Part shown: positions 4,824 to 13,241 of the stretch, piece after piece
Layout of the letters: each line of letters opens with the position of its first letter
Position numbering within the stretch: the first letter of the stretch is position 1
The notes under the pieces: generated by a model
What the model saw: only the letters and a program-made list of their open reading frames with translations
Databases searched by the model: none
Told to the model about the DNA's origin: nothing
Translations under genes and position numbers: made by a program
NCBI GenBank assembly: GCA_002353225.1
Contig: DEJF01000006.1
Coordinates: 68,985 to 82,225 of the forward strand
Reading direction: 5' to 3'
Source: Prevotella sp. UBA2755
Lineage (GTDB): Bacteria; Bacteroidota; Bacteroidia; Bacteroidales; Bacteroidaceae
DNA length: 13,241 bases

Positions 4824-7178
4824 ATGAGAACAAGAAAATTACTATTACTTGGTATGATAGCCAGTCTAACAACGACAACAATGACAGCACAACCCAAATT
4901 GAGAGCCGACAACATTGACGAGGTGTTGAAGGCAATGACACTGGAAGAGAAAGCAAAATTATTAGTTGGCGGAGCCAATAACTTCTTCGGTACAGGAGCC
5001 GTCGTGGGCGGTGAGGCTGATCTGGTGGCGGGTGCCGCTGGAACATCACCGGCAATCCCCCGTTTGGGTATTCCTGCCACCGTCCTCACTGACGGTCCTG
5101 CAGGAGTACGTATCGACCCTACCCGTAAGGGAACTTCCAAGACCTATTATGCTACCGCTTTCCCTATCGGCAGTTGTCTTGCCTCCACATGGAATACGGA
5201 ACTGGTGGCGAAAGTCGGCGAGGCGATTGGTAACGAGACCAAGGAATATCGCTGTGACGTCATCTTAGGTCCTGGCATGAACCTGCACCGTAACCCGCTA
5301 TGCGGTCGTAACTTTGAGTATTATAGTGAGGATCCGCTGCTGACGGGTAAGATTGCCGCCGCTTATATCAATGGCGTACAGAGTCAGGGGGCTGGCGTGA
5401 GTGCCAAGCACTTTGCCGTCAACTCACAGGAGACAGACCGCACCAGTGTTGACGAACGTGTCAGTCAGCGTGCGGCACGTGAACTCTACCTGCGTGGTTT
5501 TGAGATTGCCGTCCGTGAGAGTAATCCTTGGACCATCATGGCATCCTATAACCAGGTGAACGGCACTTACTCCATGGGTAACCACGACCTGCTGACGAGT
5601 ATCCTGCGTGATGACTGGGGCTATAAGGGCATCGTGATGACTGACTGGATTGGTATCCGTAAGGGACTGACGACCATCTCTGAGGTACATGCTGGTAATG
5701 ACCTGATGGAACCCGGACAGCCTGCTCAGGTGGAAGAGATTATCAAGGGGGTGAAGGAAGGAAAACTCGATATCGCCGATGTCGACCGTAACGTGCGTCG
5801 CATGCTGGAATATATCGTGAAGACACCAAGTTTCCACCAATATCCCGCCTCGAACAATCCCGACTTCAAGGCACATGCCGCTATCACGCGTCAGAGTGCT
5901 GCCGAGGGTATCGTCATGCTGAAGAACAACGGGGCTCTGCCTTGGAAGACAGGTACTGTAAAGACTGTAGCACTCTTTGGTGAGAACTCCTACGACTTCC
6001 TGTCTGGTGGAACAGGCTCCGGTTGCGTTCATCCACCATACGTAGTGGATATGCTCGAAGGTCTGAAGAACGCAGGCATCAACTCGTCGGAGACCTTGAC
6101 GGATATCTATCGTAAATACATTGCCTATGCACGTGTGAAATTCCAAGCAGAGCGCCATCCTGCCAAGTGGTTCCAGACCGAGCAGATGGGACAGCAGAAA
6201 TATCCTGAGATCGGACTCTCTCCGATTGCTGTTAATAAGGAGGTGGAGGCTGCCGATGCTGCTATCATCACCATCGGTCGTCAGGCTGGTGAGGGTATCG
6301 ACCGTGATATCGACACGGAGTTCAACCTGATTCCAGAGGAGCGGGCACTGATTACGGACGTATGCAATGCCTTCCATGCCGCTGGTAAACCAGTCATCGT
6401 CATCATCAACTCCGGTTCTGTCATCGAGACTGCTTCTTGGAGCGGCTATCCTGATGCTATCTTCTGTGCTTGGCAACCAGGTATGGAGGGTGGTAACTCC
6501 ATCGCCGACCTCCTGACGGGTAAGGTCAATCCTTCTGGAAAACTGACCATGACATGGCCTATCGCCGCCACAGACCATCCTTCTACCAAGAACTTCCCCG
6601 GTAATGTGGACGCTTATAGTTTTGAGTTGATGAAAGCGAACGGCACGCCAGTACCTGGTCACGACTATACCAACCACGAGGAGGATATTTATGTAGGCTA
6701 TCGTTACTTCGACTCCTTCGACAAGAACGTGGCTTATCCTTTCGGTTATGGTCTTAGTTACACAACCTTTGAGTATAGCAAGCCTGCCGTGAAGGTGAAT
6801 GGTGACCATATCACCGTGACTGTGACCGTTAAGAATAATGGCAAAGTGGCTGGTAAGGAAATCGCACAGGTTTATGTCGCAGCACCCAAGGGTACTATCG
6901 AGAAACCCCAGCATGAGTTGAAGGGATTCGCCAAGACCCGTGAGTTGAAACCAGGAGAGAGTCAGACACTGACCATCCAGATGGCAAAACGTGACCTCGC
7001 CTCTTTCGACGAGGCTAACAGCCGCTGGATCGTGGAGGCAGGACAGTACTCCTTCGAGATTGGCGCGTCCAGCCGTGATATCAGAGGAAATGTCAGCGCT
7101 AACCTGACAGAATATACCGAACAGGTCAGCAATGTACTGGCTCCGAAACAGAAACTGAACTTATTGAAGAAAGACTAA
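4824..7178 (+). CDS. Secreted glycoside hydrolase family 3 (beta-xylosidase or beta-glucosidase)
   Basis: Retaining exo-acting enzyme that removes terminal beta-linked sugars from oligosaccharides. It has 784 residues: a signal peptide (1-22, ending TMTAQ), a GH3 N-terminal TIM-like barrel (about 30-335), a C-terminal alpha/beta sandwich (about 360-600) and a fibronectin III-like domain (about 655-752). Active-site features are the substrate-binding KH (195-196), the nucleophile D274 in GYKGIVMTDW, and the probable acid/base E490 in AGEGIDRD. The substrate lid DYTNHEEDIYVGYRYFD (614-630) is typical of Bacteroidota enzymes. There is no PA14 insertion. The operon with an esterase and GH67 favours xylo-oligosaccharides, but overall the sequence is like GH3 enzymes annotated as beta-glucosidase, so specificity stays open. 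The HTCS gene follows after 23 bases. Confidence 0.92.
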   Translation: MRTRKLLLLGMIASLTTTTMTAQPKLRADNIDEVLKAMTLEEKAKLLVGGANNFFGTGAVVGGEADLVAGAAGTSPAIPRLGIPATVLTDGPAGVRIDPTRKGTSKTYYATAFPIGSCLASTWNTELVAKVGEAIGNETKEYRCDVILGPGMNLHRNPLCGRNFEYYSEDPLLTGKIAAAYINGVQSQGAGVSAKHFAVNSQETDRTSVDERVSQRAARELYLRGFEIAVRESNPWTIMASYNQVNGTYSMGNHDLLTSILRDDWGYKGIVMTDWIGIRKGLTTISEVHAGNDLMEPGQPAQVEEIIKGVKEGKLDIADVDRNVRRMLEYIVKTPSFHQYPASNNPDFKAHAAITRQSAAEGIVMLKNNGALPWKTGTVKTVALFGENSYDFLSGGTGSGCVHPPYVVDMLEGLKNAGINSSETLTDIYRKYIAYARVKFQAERHPAKWFQTEQMGQQKYPEIGLSPIAVNKEVEAADAAIITIGRQAGEGIDRDIDTEFNLIPEERALITDVCNAFHAAGKPVIVIINSGSVIETASWSGYPDAIFCAWQPGMEGGNSIADLLTGKVNPSGKLTMTWPIAATDHPSTKNFPGNVDAYSFELMKANGTPVPGHDYTNHEEDIYVGYRYFDSFDKNVAYPFGYGLSYTTFEYSKPAVKVNGDHITVTVTVKNNGKVAGKEIAQVYVAAPKGTIEKPQHELKGFAKTRELKPGESQTLTIQMAKRDLASFDEANSRWIVEAGQYSFEIGASSRDIRGNVSANLTEYTEQVSNVLAPKQKLNLLKKD

Positions 7179-7201
7179 TATACCATACTAGCATAACTAC
7201 T

Positions 7202-10200
7202 ATGAAATACTTATGTCATCAACTATTGCTGGTTGCCTGCATCCTCTTCAGCATAGGATGCAGGGCAGACACAGGTCGCCTTTACACACCCGACAAGTTG
7301 TCGAGTGGTTTGATTACCTGTATATGCCAAGACCTATACGGTTATATCTGGATAGGTACCGAATTTGGACTGAATAAGTTTGATGGTTACCGGTATTCGG
7401 CTTACCATTATAACAGACAGGACTCCACATCCATATCCGACAACGAGATTGCCGCCTTGTATGTAGACAAGGGTGGCAACCTCTGGGTCGGTGGCTCGAA
7501 AGGTCTGGCTCGTTATGACTATGAACACGACACCTTCAAACGCTACAAATTCCCCGACAACAGGCTGCCCCGCGTCAACTTCCTTTTAGAGACACCCGAG
7601 GGAGACCTCCTGATAGGAACAGCAGGCTATGGGCTTTTCTCTTTACGGAAAGGCAGTGAGTCAATCCATTATGAGGAATCGTTCTGCCAGCGGCATATAG
7701 ATGATTTCTGCAGTCGTATTCATATTGACAAGGAGGGTAACCTGTGGCGTAGCAGCCACCTTCCAACCATCACACGGTATCTCGTCAAAAACAAGAAGGC
7801 ATCGTCTCTGCGCGACTACCAGTCAGAATGCGGACAACCCATGAGTTATATCGAATACTCCAAAGAAGAGATGCTGATTGTGTGTATGTATGGCATCATG
7901 AGTTACAACTACCTGACGGGGGAGATGAGACAGGCAGACTTCGACCTCTCCCTGCTCGACCGTAACGTCAGTATCGAGGAGGCTAATATAGATAGTCAAG
8001 GGAATATCTACATCGCCACGGCTGGCTGTGGTCTGATGGTAATCCCTAAGGGTGAACGGAGTCTGCAACGCATAGAGAACGTCAGTGCCAGAATCGACCT
8101 GTCCTCTGCCAATGTCGTGGATGTCATGGAGGACAAGGACCACAACCTATGGGCTGCATGCTATAACAAAGGACTGATCCTCATCTCCAAGCAAAGTGCC
8201 TCTTTCAACTCATGGAGTTTCTCCAATCAGCATTACGTGACAGGAGGTAATGTCGCCTCCATCGTACAAGGGGAAGGTAACGATATCTGGTGTACCGTTC
8301 AGAACAACGGCATTTACCGACTGGACGAGACAGGACATATTATGGAGCACCCGGCATCCCCTGGAGGAACCCGTATCATGTACCGAGACCATTCCGGACA
8401 ATACTGGCTGACGACAGAGAACACACTGTACCGCTTCAATCCGGCGACAGGACACACCATCATGGAGAAATCCTTTGAGGGACGTGGACTTAACTGCATG
8501 GTGGATGACGGACAAGGCAGACTGTATATCGGTGTATTTGGCATGGGACTATGTATTTACGACACTAATACCCATGAGACACAAATGATCAGCATGCAAC
8601 AGACACACCGCAGCGAAGGCTACCTCTGTAACGACTGGATCAAGGCGATGACCTTCGACTCACGAGGCATGCTATGGATCACGACAACCAACGGAACATC
8701 AATGATGAATCCCAACGGTCTGATTTTCAACAGCCGTGGATGGAATGCTATTCTTGAGGGACTGCAATGCTACACCATCTGCGAGACGCAGAGCGGTGAC
8801 ATGCTGATTGGAACAGAAGCAGGACTCTATCGCTACTACTGGAAAGATAATAAGGTCAAAGAGGACCCTAAGGCTAAAATCCTCAATGACAAGATGATAT
8901 GCTCAATGGTCAGGGATAACCAGGGGGAGGTCTGGATATCCACCACTAACGGTATCTGGCAGTATTCCGACAAGCGCCAGCAGATTCTCGGACATATCGG
9001 CGGCAACGGTCTGATGTCAAAAGAGTATATCCTCGGAGCGGCACTGCATCGCTACGACGACCATATCTACTTCGGCACTGCTGACGGTATTACCACGTTC
9101 CGTCCACAGGACATCAACAACCGTATCTACCAACTGGGAGAGGTCTACCTCACACGATTCATGAGTAACGGACATACGCTGAACCCCCTGGAGGACTATT
9201 TCCAGTTGCGCTATGCCGACAATACGTTTACCTTAGAGTTCTCTACCCTCGACTTTCTGAATGCTGACAATATCTCCTTCCAATACAGGATAAACGGTAG
9301 TGAGACATGGATGCAAACCAATGAGGGTGCCAACCTGCTGACGTTTACCCAACTGCCCCCCGGACAATACACGATAGAGGTCAGGGCGACCAGTAACGGA
9401 CTGCTTAGCAAGGGGACACGCACACTGCATATCGTAGTATTAAAGCCATGGTATAAGTCATGGTGGGCATACCTTATCTATGTCAGTGTGCTTATCGGTT
9501 TCCTCTCGCTCATCGTATTCAATGTGGAGCGACAAAGACGACGTGACTTGGAAGAGTCTAAGATGCGCTTCCTCATCAACGCCACTCATGACATCCGCTC
9601 TCCGCTTACACTGATTATGGGACCGCTGGAGAAATTAAAGAAACGACTGACATCCTCGGAGGACAAGGCTGACTTGGAGACGATTGACAAGAATGCCCAG
9701 AGACTCATGCTGCTTGTCAACCAGATTCTTGATGAGCGTAAGATTGACAAGCACCAGATGAAACTGTCATGCACCTATACGAACCTGACAGAGTTCATCC
9801 AAGGTATCTATAAACTCTATGAATACAATGCCAAACAGCGTCATATCACCTATCGCTTTGAGCATCCTGAGTCACCTGTCAGGGTTTGGATTGACAAGAT
9901 ACAGTTTGACAAGGTCATCTCTAACCTGCTGTCAAACGCGTTTAAGTACACCTACGATAACGGAGAGATCGTTATCCGCCTTACCCAACTGGAGAAGTCC
10001 GTTGTCATTGAGGTCATCGATGACGGTATCGGATTTGAGGACGACAAGACGGAGCGTTTCTTCGAGCGGTTCTATCAAGGGAAGAAATCCAATGACTTAC
10101 ATATTAACGGAACAGGTATCGGACTGAACCTGTGCCGTGCCCTGACGGAGATGCACGGGGGCAAGATCAGTGCCGCCAACCGCAAAGACGGGAAGACAGG

Positions 10201-11128
10201 TGCTATCCTGACCATAGAGATGCCATTAGGAAAGAAACACCTGAAACCTGAGGAGATAGAGGATAAAAAGACAGAGGAGACTCCCAATAAGCCCCAGAAA
10301 CAGAGTTCATCGGATTACAGAATCCTCATCGTGGATGATGACCATGAGATAGGAACCTATATCAAACATGAACTGGGAGAATACTATAAGATCGAATATG
10401 CGCCAGACGGGCGACAGGCACTGAAACTGATACTCACCAAGACCTACGACCTGGTAGTGACTGACGTGATGATGCCAGAAATGGATGGCATCACCTTATT
10501 GAAGATGATTAAGTCCAACCCCCAACTGACAGACATCCCTGTCATCTTGTTAACTTCCAAGGCAGAGGTGTCGTTCCGTCTGGAAGGATTGAAGAAGGGC
10601 GCTGACGCCTTCCTCTCCAAGCCGTTCGCCATGGAGGAGTTGCATATCCTGATAGAGAATCTGATCAATAACGTCCGACGACTGAAGGGAAAGTATGTCG
10701 GGCAGACCGTAGAGGAACCGCGTGAGAACATTCAGATAAAAGGTAATGACGACGCCCTGATGGAAAAGGTGATGCGCACCATTAATGAGAACCTGACAAA
10801 TCCCGATTTGAACTTAGAGAAACTTAGTCAGGAAATTGGCATCAGCAGGACACAATTACATCGTAAGATGAAGCAGGCCACTGGCTACACGGCAGGTGAG
10901 TTCATCAGGAGCCTTAGAATGGAACAGGCGGCACGCCTGATCGTAGAGCAGAAAGTCAATGTGTCGCAAGTCGCCTATGCCGTAGGATTCAATAACCAAA
11001 CTCATTTCTCCACGGCGTTCAAGAAGTATTTCGGTATGGTGCCAAAAGCCTATGTGGAACTGATGAAGAAGGAAGAGGAGAAGAATCATAAAAAGAAAAA
11101 AAACAGCAAAAAAACAGATAACGTATGA
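7202..11128 (+). CDS. Hybrid two-component system regulator (HTCS): periplasmic propeller sensor, histidine kinase, receiver, AraC domain
   Basis: One-protein sensor and transcription activator in the inner membrane. 1308 residues in this order: signal peptide (about 1-23); two beta-propellers of Reg_prop-type repeats with motifs such as YIWIGTEFGLNKF and NLWVGGSKGLARY (to about 640); a Y_Y_Y domain (about 645-745); one membrane helix (about 753-775); HisKA with phospho-accepting H796 in NATHDIRSPLT; HATPase with NLLSNAFKY, DDGIGF and GTGIGLNLC boxes (about 905-1015); a receiver (about 1039-1150) with phospho-accepting D1088 in VVTDVMMPEMDG; and an AraC-type DNA-binding domain (about 1186-1285). 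The C-terminus is a lysine-rich tail. All key residues are present, so it should be active. Its place inside the operon it probably controls implies positive autoregulation. The likely ligand is a xylan-derived oligosaccharide (inferred from neighbours). The next gene overlaps by 4 bases (ATGA). Confidence 0.95.
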   Translation: MKYLCHQLLLVACILFSIGCRADTGRLYTPDKLSSGLITCICQDLYGYIWIGTEFGLNKFDGYRYSAYHYNRQDSTSISDNEIAALYVDKGGNLWVGGSKGLARYDYEHDTFKRYKFPDNRLPRVNFLLETPEGDLLIGTAGYGLFSLRKGSESIHYEESFCQRHIDDFCSRIHIDKEGNLWRSSHLPTITRYLVKNKKASSLRDYQSECGQPMSYIEYSKEEMLIVCMYGIMSYNYLTGEMRQADFDLSLLDRNVSIEEANIDSQGNIYIATAGCGLMVIPKGERSLQRIENVSARIDLSSANVVDVMEDKDHNLWAACYNKGLILISKQSASFNSWSFSNQHYVTGGNVASIVQGEGNDIWCTVQNNGIYRLDETGHIMEHPASPGGTRIMYRDHSGQYWLTTENTLYRFNPATGHTIMEKSFEGRGLNCMVDDGQGRLYIGVFGMGLCIYDTNTHETQMISMQQTHRSEGYLCNDWIKAMTFDSRGMLWITTTNGTSMMNPNGLIFNSRGWNAILEGLQCYTICETQSGDMLIGTEAGLYRYYWKDNKVKEDPKAKILNDKMICSMVRDNQGEVWISTTNGIWQYSDKRQQILGHIGGNGLMSKEYILGAALHRYDDHIYFGTADGITTFRPQDINNRIYQLGEVYLTRFMSNGHTLNPLEDYFQLRYADNTFTLEFSTLDFLNADNISFQYRINGSETWMQTNEGANLLTFTQLPPGQYTIEVRATSNGLLSKGTRTLHIVVLKPWYKSWWAYLIYVSVLIGFLSLIVFNVERQRRRDLEESKMRFLINATHDIRSPLTLIMGPLEKLKKRLTSSEDKADLETIDKNAQRLMLLVNQILDERKIDKHQMKLSCTYTNLTEFIQGIYKLYEYNAKQRHITYRFEHPESPVRVWIDKIQFDKVISNLLSNAFKYTYDNGEIVIRLTQLEKSVVIEVIDDGIGFEDDKTERFFERFYQGKKSNDLHINGTGIGLNLCRALTEMHGGKISAANRKDGKTGAILTIEMPLGKKHLKPEEIEDKKTEETPNKPQKQSSSDYRILIVDDDHEIGTYIKHELGEYYKIEYAPDGRQALKLILTKTYDLVVTDVMMPEMDGITLLKMIKSNPQLTDIPVILLTSKAEVSFRLEGLKKGADAFLSKPFAMEELHILIENLINNVRRLKGKYVGQTVEEPRENIQIKGNDDALMEKVMRTINENLTNPDLNLEKLSQEIGISRTQLHRKMKQATGYTAGEFIRSLRMEQAARLIVEQKVNVSQVAYAVGFNNQTHFSTAFKKYFGMVPKAYVELMKKEEEKNHKKKKNSKKTDNV

Positions 11129-13029
11129 GAAAAGTATTATTGACTATGACGATGCTTGTCACCGTGGCTTTCGCCAAGGCAGAAGACGGGCATCGCTTGT
11201 GGCTGAGACACAACCTTGTCAACACCGCACAGGTAGAGGCACCTGCCGGTTCACCAACCATCAGTATCGCCAAGGGCGAACTGCAAAACTATTATCAGGG
11301 CTCGCATGTCATGTTGCGACTTGACCCCACCCTGCCCGACAATGAGGGCTTTGTCATCAATGGCAATGACGACCAACTGGTCATCACCGCCCGTCATGAC
11401 ATCGGACTGCTCTACGGTGCCTATGAGGTACTGCGACTGCAAGCCACGGATATGCCCATCAAGGACGAGCGACAGGAGCCTAAGTTCAAGTTACGACTCC
11501 TCAACCACTGGGATAACCTCGACGGCTCCATTGAGAGGGGCTATGCCGGAGAGAGCATCTTCGAGTGGTTTAAACTGGATGAGCAACTCATCCGTGAGTA
11601 TGCCCGTGCCAATGCGTCCATCGGTATCAACGGCACTGTGCTGAATAATGTCAATGCATCACCGAAGATGCTGACCAAGCCGTACCTGAAAGAGGTGAAG
11701 AAAATTGCCGATATCCTCCGTCCTTACGGCATCCGTGTCTTCCTCTCCATCAATTTCGCCACACCAATGGCTCTTGGACATACCGTGACAGCAGACCCGA
11801 AGGATGCCAAAGTGAGCAGGTGGTGGAAGAACAAGGCTCGTGAGATCTATAAGTTGATTCCTGACTTCGGCGGTTTCCTCGTGAAGGCGAATAGTGAGGG
11901 ACAGCCTGGTCCCGGTGACTATCACCGCTCTCATGCCGATGGTGCCAATATGCTGGCGGAGGCTTTGGAACAAGCCGCCCCTAAACAGGGGAGAACGGAG
12001 GGGTCTGGTATTGTCATGTGGCGTTGCTTCGTCTATGGTGCCAACCATAAGGGGGAGGACCGTGTGAAACAGGCTGTCTCGGAGTTCAAGCCCCTTGACG
12101 GCAAGTTTCATAAGAACGTCATCCTACAGACAAAGAACGGTCCTCTTGACTTCCAGCCTCGCGAGCCGTACAGTCCTGTCTTCGACCAGGTCAGCAAGAC
12201 CCCTAACATGGTGGAGTTACAGATCACACAGGAGTATCTGGGACAGTCGCAACACCTGGTCTATCTCGCACCTATGTGGAAGGAGTTCTTCCAGTTTGTG
12301 GAGCCTGACTGGCTGGCAGGTATCGCTGGCGTGGCGAATATCGGTAAGGATGCCAACTGGTGCGGACACCATTTCTCACAGGCTAACTGGTATGCCTTCG
12401 GACGCCTTGCATGGAATCCCTCTCTGTCATCAGAGCAGATTGCCAAGGAGTGGCTGGAGCAGACCTTCTCCCTCGACGAGAACTTCGTGTTCCTCATGTC
12501 TTCCGTCATGGAGGATAGTCGTGAGACCTGTGTCAACTATATGATGCCACTCGGCTTACACCATATCTTCAAGTTCGACCATCATTACGGTCCCGAGCCT
12601 GACGGTTTCAAGGCAGAGTATCCCTTGGAGTGGTGCCCTGTCTACTACCACAAGGCTGACAAAGACGGTATCGGCTTCGACCGCTCCACAACAGGAACGG
12701 ATGCCGTGAGCCAGTATCGGGAGCCTTATGCCTCTATGTATAACAAGGTGGAGACATGTCCTGAGAACCTGCTGTTGTGGTTCCATCACGTTCCATGGGA
12801 CTACAAGATGAAAGACGGCTCAACACTCTGGGAGTCGTTGCAGTATCATTACAACCAAGGTGTCATCGCTACGGAGACCTACCATAACCTATGGCATAAC
12901 AAGATGCGGGCGTATGTGGATGAGCAGCGTTGGCGTGAGGTGGACGAGCGACTGAAGATACAGGTAGAGAATGCCAGGGAATGGCGCGATGTCTGTCTCA
13001 ACTATTTCGGACAGTTTGCCAAAAAATAA
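11125..13029 (+). CDS. aguA: Secreted alpha-glucuronidase, glycoside hydrolase family 67
   Basis: Inverting enzyme that releases (4-O-methyl-)glucuronic acid alpha-1,2-linked to the non-reducing terminal xylose of xylo-oligosaccharides, opening them to beta-xylosidase. 634 residues: a signal peptide (about 1-19, ending AFAKA), the GH67 N-terminal domain (about 20-120), the central TIM barrel (about 125-455) and the C-terminal domain. Family motifs are FGGFLVKANSEGQPGPGDYH, KNGPLDFQPREP, ELQITQEYLGQ and the tail WFHHVPWDYKMKDGSTLWESL. By comparison with characterised members, E258 is the likely acid, and D342 and E370 the paired bases. The D342-E370 spacing of 28 equals that of the Cellvibrio and Geobacillus enzymes. 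The start overlaps the HTCS stop by 4 bases, so translation is probably coupled. Last gene of the operon. Confidence 0.96.
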   Translation: MRKVLLTMTMLVTVAFAKAEDGHRLWLRHNLVNTAQVEAPAGSPTISIAKGELQNYYQGSHVMLRLDPTLPDNEGFVINGNDDQLVITARHDIGLLYGAYEVLRLQATDMPIKDERQEPKFKLRLLNHWDNLDGSIERGYAGESIFEWFKLDEQLIREYARANASIGINGTVLNNVNASPKMLTKPYLKEVKKIADILRPYGIRVFLSINFATPMALGHTVTADPKDAKVSRWWKNKAREIYKLIPDFGGFLVKANSEGQPGPGDYHRSHADGANMLAEALEQAAPKQGRTEGSGIVMWRCFVYGANHKGEDRVKQAVSEFKPLDGKFHKNVILQTKNGPLDFQPREPYSPVFDQVSKTPNMVELQITQEYLGQSQHLVYLAPMWKEFFQFVEPDWLAGIAGVANIGKDANWCGHHFSQANWYAFGRLAWNPSLSSEQIAKEWLEQTFSLDENFVFLMSSVMEDSRETCVNYMMPLGLHHIFKFDHHYGPEPDGFKAEYPLEWCPVYYHKADKDGIGFDRSTTGTDAVSQYREPYASMYNKVETCPENLLLWFHHVPWDYKMKDGSTLWESLQYHYNQGVIATETYHNLWHNKMRAYVDEQRWREVDERLKIQVENAREWRDVCLNYFGQFAKK

Positions 13030-13061
13030 CAGCAATACTTTCAGTTACCGACAGAACCCCG

Positions 13062-13075
13062 TACCTTCGAAGGTA
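13062..13075. repeat. 14-base palindrome after the operon
   Basis: TACCTTCGAAGGTA is a perfect palindrome 32 bases after the GH67 stop. It is followed by ATTCCGATGG, not a T-run, so it is a poor intrinsic terminator. No convincing terminator for the operon is seen in 13030-13241; the remainder holds the array and inverted-repeat element listed next, and no gene. Confidence 0.5.
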
Positions 13076-13093
13076 TTCCGATGGTACTTATCT

Positions 13094-13159
13094 CAGTAAA
13101 TACACTGAATTTACTCAGTAAACACACTGAATTTACTCAGTAAATACAGTGAATTTACT
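13094..13159. repeat. Three tandem 22-base units with internal dyads
   Basis: Units at 13094-13115, 13116-13137 and 13138-13159 are identical except for one base each in units 2 and 3. Units 1 and 3 contain a 7-base inverted repeat, AGTAAAT and ATTTACT, around a 7-base centre; unit 2 keeps AGTAAA but reads C next, so its outer 6 pairs survive. The array could be an iteron-like protein-binding array or a structured 3' end for the operon transcript. Confidence 0.85.
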
Positions 13160-13178
13160 TTTAACAGGTACATCACAT

Positions 13179-13241
13179 CCTTGTCACCGTTGCCACCTCG
13201 TTGTTACCCACAATCCGATGATAATCAAATAGTTTTGCAAG
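13179..13241 (+). repeat. Inverted-repeat element, copy B (cut by window end)
   Basis: Starts with CCTTGTCACCGTTGCCACCT and aligns without gaps to copy A (1566-1646 read on the minus strand) over 63 bases with 10 mismatches. Most differences are clustered in element positions 31-40, while the ends and the segment AATAGTTTTGCAAG are conserved. The second terminal arm should lie just beyond the window. It lies 19 bases after the 22-base array, in the same plus-strand order as copy A. Confidence 0.75.

Noticed and set aside
5424..6914. A 496-codon open frame antisense to the GH3 gene
   Set aside because: The opposite strand has a complete GH3 protein with all active-site motifs. The antisense translation has no recognisable domain and arises from codon bias.
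7202..7270. Lipoprotein signal on the HTCS (C20 in LFSIGC)
   Set aside because: Position -3 is serine, not leucine, which fits a lipobox poorly. A membrane-anchored sensor with an ordinary signal peptide is the family norm.
13094..13159. CRISPR array
   Set aside because: The 22-base units are contiguous with no unique spacers, and no cas genes are present.
1566..13241. The two inverted-repeat elements as ends of an 11.7 kb composite transposon
   Set aside because: There is no transposase between them, the enclosed genes include housekeeping gpmI, and the copies differ by about 16%. Independent intergenic copies are simpler.

Overview
The window reads as a Bacteroidota chromosome, most likely Prevotellaceae (Prevotella/Segatella-like) from a plant-fibre-degrading gut or rumen community. 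The reasons are promoters of the Bacteroidota type (TTTG, 19-20 bases, TAnnTTTG), absence of Shine-Dalgarno sequences, a hybrid two-component regulator, and secreted xylan-debranching enzymes. No RNA genes, CRISPR arrays, complete insertion sequences or phage genes were seen.

Layout. (1) Positions 1-934, minus strand: ung (uracil-DNA glycosylase) followed with a 7-base overlap by a DUF3109 cysteine-cluster protein cut by the window edge. (2) Positions 954-1192: three tandem 83-base units upstream of ung. Each carries a complete promoter facing ung and a hairpin over the -33 box. (3) Positions 1191-1815: a patch of relics holding heptamer repeats, a probable S41 peptidase fragment, a 22-base-period array, an alternating purine/pyrimidine palindrome, an 81-base inverted-repeat element and a probable DUF4143 ATPase tail. 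(4) Positions 1867-3451, minus strand: gpmI with a terminator-like hairpin. (5) Positions 3492-3573: two mirrored divergent promoters, one for gpmI and one for the plus-strand operon. (6) Positions 3599-13029: a tight operon of CE1-type esterase, GH3 glycosidase, hybrid two-component regulator (HTCS) and GH67 alpha-glucuronidase. (7) Positions 13030-13241: no gene, but a second 22-base-period array and a second copy of the inverted-repeat element, cut by the window end.

How the genes work together. The operon looks like a glucuronoxylan/arabinoxylan side-chain module. The esterase removes ester-linked groups, GH67 removes 4-O-methylglucuronate from xylo-oligosaccharides, GH3 trims beta-linked sugars from non-reducing ends, and the HTCS probably senses an oligosaccharide in the periplasm and activates transcription. 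No SusC/SusD pair or endoxylanase lies in the window, so uptake and backbone cleavage must be encoded elsewhere.

The coding genes are recognisable families. The least explained material is the repeat architecture: the triplicated promoter-hairpin unit before ung, and the array-plus-inverted-repeat module at both ends of the gpmI/xylan block.
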